From Desulfobacula sp. (lineage in GTDB: Bacteria; Desulfobacterota; Desulfobacteria; Desulfobacterales; Desulfobacteraceae): DNA of 7,387 nucleotides. Positions 1-4,453 of the stretch are shown here, one piece after another (positions within the stretch are counted from its first letter, which is position 1; each line of letters opens with the position of its first letter). A program made the translations under genes and the position numbers. Below the pieces are notes generated by a model that saw only the letters and a program-made list of their open reading frames with translations, did not search any database and had not been told where the DNA came from. Location of the stretch: the NCBI RefSeq assembly GCF_021107415.1, contig NZ_JAIOSW010000489.1:1-7387 (forward strand), given 5' to 3'.

Positions 1-102
1 GCATTTGTTCTGATTCTGTTTGGAACCTGGGCTTATTCCTGGCTCCTCAGCGGTATCTGGATTGGCACTATAAAAGGTTTTTTCAAGAAAACTTCGGCAT
101 AG
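1..102 (+). CDS. C-terminal end of an unidentified membrane protein (partial)
   Basis: Frame 1 is open from the first base to a TAG at 100-102 and encodes the last 33 residues of a protein whose start lies outside the window. The first 24 or so residues are strongly hydrophobic and rich in Trp, Leu, Ile and Gly (AFVLILFGTWAYSWLL and onward). They are followed by a short basic tail (KGFFKKTSA). That pattern fits a last transmembrane helix with its C-terminus in the cytoplasm by the positive-inside rule. A strong intrinsic terminator lies about 20 bp after the stop, which supports this being a real gene end and the last gene of its operon. The fragment is too short to assign a family; a transporter or other polytopic inner-membrane protein is a guess. 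Confidence 0.6.
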   Translation, partial: AFVLILFGTWAYSWLLSGIWIGTIKGFFKKTSA

Positions 103-124
103 AAGACTTTCTATAAAGAAATTG

Positions 125-166
125 AATCACCCCTGACATCCTATTCTTGTCAGGGGTGATTTTTTT
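125..166 (+). terminator. Rho-independent terminator
   Basis: A perfect 14-bp inverted repeat (AATCACCCCTGACA at 125-138 pairing with 148-161) encloses a 9-nt loop and runs straight into a T tract (161-166). The GC-rich core, long perfect stem and T run are the textbook intrinsic terminator for the gene ending at 102. It also insulates the MarR-family gene at 228, which therefore must have its own promoter in the 60 bp between. Confidence 0.93.
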
Positions 167-189
167 ATTTTCTCATTATTGAAAAATTA

Positions 190-203
190 GTTGCATCATC
201 AAC
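190..203. promoter_or_regulatory. Candidate MarR-type operator (GTTG-N6-CAAC)
   Basis: A short inverted repeat, GTTGCATCATCAAC, lies 25-38 bp upstream of the ATG of the MarR-family gene. MarR-family repressors commonly bind imperfect palindromes of roughly 16-20 bp with TTG/CAA-like arms, and usually repress their own genes, so the position suits autoregulation. Only the outer 4 bp of each arm pair, so the match could be chance. The promoter is also unclear: TTGAAA at 179-184 lacks a good -10 box at 17 bp, and GATAAA at 212-217, preceded by TG, is a possible extended -10. Confidence 0.25.
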
Positions 204-227
204 GATTGTGAGATAAAAAGCAGTAAT

Positions 228-680
228 ATGAATACATTTGAAAAAGTTATTGATTCGTCTATTGCATATTTAGTGGGTCGAACATCCAGATCAATTATTA
301 AAAGACTGACTAAAAAATTTTCAGATGCCGGATTTGACGTAAGCTATGAACAATGGAGCATCCTTGTTCATTTATATCGAAAAGATGGACAGACCCAGCA
401 GGAGCTTTCCAATATAGCGGTAAAAGACAAGGCTGCCATTACAAGGCTTTTGAATGTTCTGGAAAAAAAGAATATTGTGTTAAGAATTCCGGACAGGAAT
501 GATAAACGAAGCAAACTTGTCTATCTGACCAATAAAGCCAAAGATTTTAAAGCAGATTTGATTGCTGTTGTTGAAGAATTGCTAGTGGAGGCAGAGCAGG
601 GGGTTCCGCCAGATGAAATGAACCAATGCAAAGCCACTTTAAATAAAATATTTTTTAATTTTGACCGCTTGAATCAGTGA
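228..680 (+). CDS. MarR-family winged-helix transcriptional regulator
   Basis: A 150-aa protein, the usual length for the family. Residues 5-50 are helical and should form part of the dimer interface. A helix-turn-helix spans about 57-84 (QQELSNIAVKDKAAITRLL, with the recognition helix around 66-80). The wing is at 85-101 and contains the MarR signature DRNDKRSKLVYLT. The C-terminal helices (104-149) complete the dimerisation domain. MarR proteins are dimeric cytoplasmic DNA-binding proteins, often released from DNA by small aromatic ligands or oxidation; the single Cys134 is not enough to argue for redox sensing. The ATG at 228 has only a weak ribosome-binding site. The gene stands alone between an upstream terminator and a convergent response regulator 9 bp away. 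No obvious target gene lies beside it, so its regulon and ligand cannot be inferred beyond probable autoregulation. Confidence 0.93.
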   Translation: MNTFEKVIDSSIAYLVGRTSRSIIKRLTKKFSDAGFDVSYEQWSILVHLYRKDGQTQQELSNIAVKDKAAITRLLNVLEKKNIVLRIPDRNDKRSKLVYLTNKAKDFKADLIAVVEELLVEAEQGVPPDEMNQCKATLNKIFFNFDRLNQ

Positions 681-689
681 AGCGTTAAT

Positions 690-1328
690 TTATAATTCCA
701 CCAGTTTGTTTTGAATGGCATACCTGGATAATTCAGCATTGTTTCTTAAGCTCAGTTTCTTTAATATTCTTGATCGATAGGTATCAACTGTTTTTACACT
801 GATATTATAGGAGGTAGCGATTTCCCTGTTTGTCGAACCCATGGCAAGCTTTCGCAATACTTGAAGTTCTCTCATGGACAGGGATTCTGTGAGCGTCTGG
901 TTTTTATTTCCACGGATCACCCTGAGGGCCAGGGCTTCACTTGCCTTTTCAGTCAAATACCTTCCTCCGGAATGAATTTTTTTTACAGCCGCCACAAGCT
1001 GTTCAGGAGCGGACTGCTTTGTGACATATCCCATGGCTCCTGCTTCTATTGCCCTGATAACGTATTGTTCTTCATCATGCATGGTTAAAATAAGAACAGG
1101 CACATCCGAACAATAACTTTTAATGCGGGCCACCACCTCAAGTCCATCCATACCCGGCATGGAAATATCAACAATTGCCACATCGGGTTTTTTATTCATG
1201 ATCTCATCCAAAGCAGCTTCCCCGTCTGCGGCTTCAGCAATCACCTCAATCTCATTGCTGTCTTCCAGAACTTTTTTTAAGCCTTCCCTGACAATGCTGT
1301 GGTCATCTGCAAGAAGTACCTTAATCAT
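690..1328 (-). CDS. NarL/FixJ-family two-component response regulator
   Basis: A 212-aa protein of standard length with two domains. The receiver domain (about 2-118) has the acidic pair D8/D9, the phospho-acceptor Asp54 in VDISMPGMDG, the switch Thr82 (LILTMHD) and the invariant Lys104 (GYVTK). The C-terminal LuxR/GerE-type helix-turn-helix covers about 150-205 (SMRELQVLRKLAMGSTNREI, then NISVKTVDTYRSRILKKL). All receiver catalytic residues are present, so it should accept phosphate from a kinase and act as a dimeric DNA-binding regulator. Its ATG lies 3 nt after the kinase stop codon. The Shine-Dalgarno sequence AAAGGA (1335-1340, minus strand) sits inside the end of the kinase gene, so the two are probably translationally coupled and form a cognate pair. 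Its targets are not visible here. Confidence 0.96.
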   Translation of the reverse strand: MIKVLLADDHSIVREGLKKVLEDSNEIEVIAEAADGEAALDEIMNKKPDVAIVDISMPGMDGLEVVARIKSYCSDVPVLILTMHDEEQYVIRAIEAGAMGYVTKQSAPEQLVAAVKKIHSGGRYLTEKASEALALRVIRGNKNQTLTESLSMRELQVLRKLAMGSTNREIATSYNISVKTVDTYRSRILKKLSLRNNAELSRYAIQNKLVEL

Positions 1329-1331
1329 GAA

Positions 1332-3494
1332 TTATCCTTTCACTTTTACTTTACAGCAAATACTTGACCCCTGGGACAATCGGGAAGATATATCAAGTTT
1401 TCCACCGACAAGATTGGCCCGTTCCCTCATTCCTTCGAGTCCAAATCCATTAATGTCACTGTTATTGTCAGCATCAAATCCACACCCGTTGTCCTGTATG
1501 CTTAGAACGATTCCCTCTTCATCGTTTTTAAGTTCAACCATAATGGTGGTTGCATTTGAGTGCTTAAGGGAGTTGGTTACAGCTTCCTGGCCAATTCTGT
1601 ATAATGCCGTTGCAAGCGTGTCATTGATTTTGGGAATTTCATCATGCTTGAACACACAGGAAACATTAGAGCGTTTTTCAAAATCCGAGAGCAAGGACTC
1701 CATCGCATCGGTAAGCCCCAGGTCATCCAGCACTCTTGGTCGTAAGCGATAGGCCATGTCTCTTACATCATTAATGGTATCATCGATTAAGGAACACATT
1801 TTCCCGGCCCTGTCTCCCGCAGTTTTATCAATGCGAGTTAAATATTTTTCAACCCATACCGCATCTATACGAAGTGCTGTTAAAACCTGGCCCAGATGGT
1901 CGTGAAGTTCCCTTGCAACAAGTGCTTTTTCCCTTTCCTGGGAGGCAATAATATTTTTAGACAGGTTTTTCAGATTATTCTGGGTTTTCTCAAGCTGGGC
2001 TGTTCTCTTTTTTACCTGCTGTACTAAATCATGGGAATATTGCGACAGTTTTTCCTTGGCAATCTGAAGATCTTTTTGGGTGCGATTTTTTTCCGTTACA
2101 TCCACACTTACGGCCAGGGATCGGAGAATATCACCTTTTTCATCCCTAACCCCATAGCCGGACAGCATAATATCCATTTTTTCTCCATTTTTTTTGGCAT
2201 AGGTATAGGGAATATCCTTGCAGAACCCGGTACTGAAGAATTCGGGAAAGATCACATTGATGGCATACTTTTGTGATTCAGGGGTAAAAAAGCTGATGAG
2301 CGTTTTACCAATGACCTCTTTTCTTTTATATCCCATTACCTCCACCCAGTGATCGGAGACCCTGATAATTTTGCCTTCTGTGTCAATTGAATGAAGCATA
2401 ACCGGGGTTTTATGGTAAATATGTCTGTACCGCTCTTCACTGAGCCGAAGTTCTTTTTCTACTTTTTTACGTTTTGTGATTTCCTGGATTCCCATTTGGT
2501 AAAGAACCAGCACTAAAATACCTGTCAGGATTAACACAGAAAAGATAACAGGTCCGATGACTCTAACAAAAGGCTTTGATACCTGCTTTTCAATTTTTTT
2601 ATAATTTCTCAAATTAATAACTCTCCAGCCTGGATAATTTGCCACATTAAGACTGGTAAACAGGTATTGAGTATTCTCTTTATCTGTTGCATAATCGGTT
2701 TGATTTTTTGAAAATCCGGTCCAGTCCCATGGACCATTACCAAATTGCTTTGAATTTGCCAGGCTATCTATTTTTTTTTCAGTAAGTTTCCATAAAAGCT
2801 TAAACCTCAATGCATTTTTATTGGAGATGAAAATGACACCATCGGGATCAATAAAAAGGAGAGTGTCATCAGATTTTCTAAACAGCTTTGTTTCAACAAA
2901 CTCCACTGATGCCTTGATGACGGCAATCCCAAGGATACTATGGTTTTTATCATAAACCGGCTGAGAGTAATAAACACCTCTTTTTTTGGAAGTAGTGCCA
3001 AGAGCAAGATATGTGGAGGGAATTCCTTTGATGGCCTTTTTATAGTAAGGTCTGAAAGAAAAGTTTTTTCCCACGAAACTGTCATGGGCATTTCGATTGC
3101 TTGAGCATAAGGTAATCCCGTTTTTATCCATGAGATAGCTGACTTCAAGATCAAGGGATTTTGTAAAATTATCAAGGATCTGGTTGGCCTGGTATATCGA
3201 TTCCAGATTGGTGTTTTTAAGCGCGGTTTTTAATTCATTGATACCGGATAAGGTTTTAACCGGTTTAATATGCTCGGAAAGATAAGAGGAGAGCTGATCC
3301 GTCAAAAGTTTCAACCTGGAATATGCATCAGCTTCCGTTTTTTGAACGGCAGCTTTTCTAAAAGAGTAATAATACAAAAGCCCACCGGTTGAAGCGGATA
3401 AAAATGCAAACAGGGCCAATACCAATATGATGATTCGAAGTCGCATGAAAATAAGTATATCTGCGTGACCTAATTTTTTCAATGACTTTGCCAC
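1332..3494 (-). CDS. Membrane sensor histidine kinase, Cache-PAS-HisKA_3-HATPase (NarX/HPK7 type)
   Basis: A 720-aa inner-membrane kinase. TM1 is at about 20-43 and TM2 at about 309-334, enclosing a roughly 265-residue periplasmic Cache-type sensor. That sensor has motifs typical of the DctB/DctS class: NFSFRPYYKKAIKG (144-157), RGVYYSQPVYD (172-182) and ILGIAVIK ending at Lys194. A cytoplasmic PAS/PAC domain spans about 350-470 and a coiled coil about 470-515. The HisKA_3 dimerisation domain (about 516-585) has the phospho-acceptor His531 in ARELHDHLGQ. The HATPase domain has the N box at 636-644 (Asn641), the G1 box DNGCGFD (668-674) and the G2 box GFGLEGMRERA (683-693), so it looks catalytically intact. 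It partners with the response regulator 3 nt downstream. A C4-dicarboxylate-like ligand is inferred from the Cache motifs only. The start is uncertain: the GTG at 3494 lacks a Shine-Dalgarno sequence, and the ATG at 3446 (Met17, directly before RLRIIILVL) is equally plausible. Confidence 0.93.
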   Translation of the reverse strand: MAKSLKKLGHADILIFMRLRIIILVLALFAFLSASTGGLLYYYSFRKAAVQKTEADAYSRLKLLTDQLSSYLSEHIKPVKTLSGINELKTALKNTNLESIYQANQILDNFTKSLDLEVSYLMDKNGITLCSSNRNAHDSFVGKNFSFRPYYKKAIKGIPSTYLALGTTSKKRGVYYSQPVYDKNHSILGIAVIKASVEFVETKLFRKSDDTLLFIDPDGVIFISNKNALRFKLLWKLTEKKIDSLANSKQFGNGPWDWTGFSKNQTDYATDKENTQYLFTSLNVANYPGWRVINLRNYKKIEKQVSKPFVRVIGPVIFSVLILTGILVLVLYQMGIQEITKRKKVEKELRLSEERYRHIYHKTPVMLHSIDTEGKIIRVSDHWVEVMGYKRKEVIGKTLISFFTPESQKYAINVIFPEFFSTGFCKDIPYTYAKKNGEKMDIMLSGYGVRDEKGDILRSLAVSVDVTEKNRTQKDLQIAKEKLSQYSHDLVQQVKKRTAQLEKTQNNLKNLSKNIIASQEREKALVARELHDHLGQVLTALRIDAVWVEKYLTRIDKTAGDRAGKMCSLIDDTINDVRDMAYRLRPRVLDDLGLTDAMESLLSDFEKRSNVSCVFKHDEIPKINDTLATALYRIGQEAVTNSLKHSNATTIMVELKNDEEGIVLSIQDNGCGFDADNNSDINGFGLEGMRERANLVGGKLDISSRLSQGSSICCKVKVKG

Positions 3495-3512
3495 CAGGAG
3501 TTTTAAAAATCA

Positions 3513-3541
3513 TTGTGAATCTGTAAGATTTTCTATATTAT
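3513..3541 (+). promoter_or_regulatory. Predicted sigma-70 promoter of the moaD-like/thpR operon
   Basis: A -35 box TTGTGA (3513-3518, 4 of 6 to consensus) and a -10 box TATTAT (3536-3541, 5 of 6) are separated by exactly 17 bp. Transcription would start near 3548, giving a leader of about 36 nt before the ATG at 3585. This placement also argues against translation from the in-frame ATG at 3540, which would lie inside the -10 box. Confidence 0.5.
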
Positions 3542-3560
3542 GTGTGTAATAGTTTGTCGC
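3532..3560 (-). promoter_or_regulatory. Candidate sigma-70 promoter of the sensor kinase operon
   Basis: Read on the minus strand, GCGACA (3555-3560) and TATAGA (3532-3537) are 17 bp apart, each matching consensus at 4 of 6 positions. The start point would be near 3525, about 30 nt before the GTG and 78 nt before the alternative ATG of the kinase. Its -10 box overlaps the -10 box of the divergent promoter, so the two could compete. The motif match is modest. Confidence 0.3.
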
Positions 3561-3572
3561 AGATATCAACAA

Positions 3573-3579
3573 AAGGGGG
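3573..3579 (+). promoter_or_regulatory. Ribosome-binding site that fixes the moaD-like start
   Basis: AAGGGGG lies 5 nt before the ATG at 3585 and is the strongest Shine-Dalgarno sequence in the window. It selects this ATG over the in-frame ATG at 3540, which has no such site and would add a 15-residue, cysteine-containing leader unlike the family. Confidence 0.8.
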
Positions 3580-3584
3580 TTCTT

Positions 3585-3869
3585 ATGCCGGTCATCACAT
3601 TTAATGCATTTTCGTTTTTACAGAAAAAGTTGAAAGAAAAACAAATTGAATATTCCAATGTGGCCATGACACTGAAACAGGGAGCCTGCGCAAAGGATTT
3701 AGTCAAGCTGGTTCAATTGGAGCCTGAAGATGTTGAGGTTGTGTTCATTAACGGAAAAGTGGCTCCTTTTGATACGATTATCCAGGATAAGGATCGTGTG
3801 GCCCTTGTGCCTCATGGTACTCCCGGGCCGTATAGGGTTCTGCTTGGTTTCAAAAATAAAGGATTATAG
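3585..3869 (+). CDS. MoaD/ThiS-like ubiquitin-fold (beta-grasp) protein
   Basis: A small 94-aa protein resembling the MoaD/ThiS superfamily. It begins with a beta strand (MPVITFNAFSF). Residues 52-76 (VVFINGKVAP, then DTIIQDKDRVALVP) match the second half of the fold, where MoaD and ThiS carry a VNG strand and the D-x-D-R/E-V-A turn. Classical members end in Gly-Gly, which is adenylated and thiocarboxylated by a MoeB/ThiF enzyme to deliver sulfur for molybdopterin or thiazole. Here the expected GG is replaced by HGTPGPYRVLLG and a basic tail, so a sulfur-carrier role is not certain. Subgroups with such a tail occur beside tungsten or molybdenum enzymes in anaerobes, but none is seen here. The gene is first in an operon with thpR, with which it shares one base. 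A role in cofactor sulfur transfer is only inferred. Symbol withheld. Confidence 0.8.
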   Translation: MPVITFNAFSFLQKKLKEKQIEYSNVAMTLKQGACAKDLVKLVQLEPEDVEVVFINGKVAPFDTIIQDKDRVALVPHGTPGPYRVLLGFKNKGL

Positions 3870-4453
3870 TGAATGATGACAACCACCATATCCGTGCATT
3901 TATTGCCATATCCCTTCCAAAAGAGATAAAAAAGTTTTTACAAGATATTCAGGGACAATTACAAACATCAGGCCTCAAGGCTTCCTGGCCAAAGCCCGAA
4001 ACTATGCATTTAACCCTGAAGTTTCTTGGAAATATAAGTATCAGCAAGCTTGATGCCGTTAGAACATGCATGACCAAAGCAGTAACAGGAATACCCATTC
4101 ATACTTTGTTTGTTTCAGGGATAGGAGTGTTCCCGACGGTAAAAAAGGCCAGGGCCATCTGGTCAGGAACAAGGGGGCAGACAGATATTTTGGAAAAACT
4201 TGTCAATCATTTGGAGGTTATCCTTTTTGAGGAAATGGGAATTAAAAAGGAAAATAGAAGATTTTCACCACATTTGACTATAGCGAGGGTTAAAAAACCA
4301 ATTTTTCCAAAAACAATGATTCAACTATTACGAGAATTTAAAGATTTTCATTCTGAGGATTTTTTTGTTTCCGAGATTAAATTTTTTCAAAGCGAATTAT
4401 CATCGTCCGGTGCAATTCATAAAACAATTTTTTCAATACCATTTAGACACTAA
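3869..4453 (+). CDS. thpR: RNA 2',3'-cyclic phosphodiesterase ThpR (LigT-like 2H phosphoesterase)
   Basis: A 194-aa protein, normal length for ThpR/LigT. It carries both catalytic HxTx motifs of the 2H superfamily: HLTL at 47-50 within MHLTLKFLGN, and HLTI at 135-138 within RFSPHLTIARVK. It also has the family start RAFIAISLP (9-17) and the central VFPTVKKARAIWSG (87-100). Characterised members hydrolyse RNA 2',3'-cyclic phosphates to 2'-phosphates and can ligate tRNA halves in vitro; the protein is cytoplasmic and its physiological role is not well defined. Translation starts at a GTG whose G is the last base of the preceding TAG (TAGTG junction). The Shine-Dalgarno AAGGA at 3859-3863 is well spaced, so the gene is translationally coupled to the moaD-like gene. 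The last 4 bp overlap the end of the convergent fapA-like gene. Confidence 0.95.
   Translation: MNDDNHHIRAFIAISLPKEIKKFLQDIQGQLQTSGLKASWPKPETMHLTLKFLGNISISKLDAVRTCMTKAVTGIPIHTLFVSGIGVFPTVKKARAIWSGTRGQTDILEKLVNHLEVILFEEMGIKKENRRFSPHLTIARVKKPIFPKTMIQLLREFKDFHSEDFFVSEIKFFQSELSSSGAIHKTIFSIPFRH

Noticed and set aside
681..689. Bidirectional terminator between the MarR-family gene and the response regulator
   Set aside because: The gap is only 9 bp and no inverted repeat is visible in or around it.
1123..1752. 209-codon open frame on the plus strand across the kinase/regulator junction
   Set aside because: It lies antisense to two well-supported genes, has a Ser/Pro/Leu-rich low-complexity composition and no recognisable domain; it is a shadow frame.
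2807..3175. 122-codon minus-strand frame inside the sensor kinase
   Set aside because: It is out of frame within the Cache domain coding region, which has clear family motifs; no independent evidence for it.
3540..3584. In-frame ATG at 3540 as an earlier start for the moaD-like gene
   Set aside because: It has no ribosome-binding site, lies within the predicted -10 box, and would add a leader unlike the family; the ATG at 3585 has AAGGGGG 5 nt upstream.
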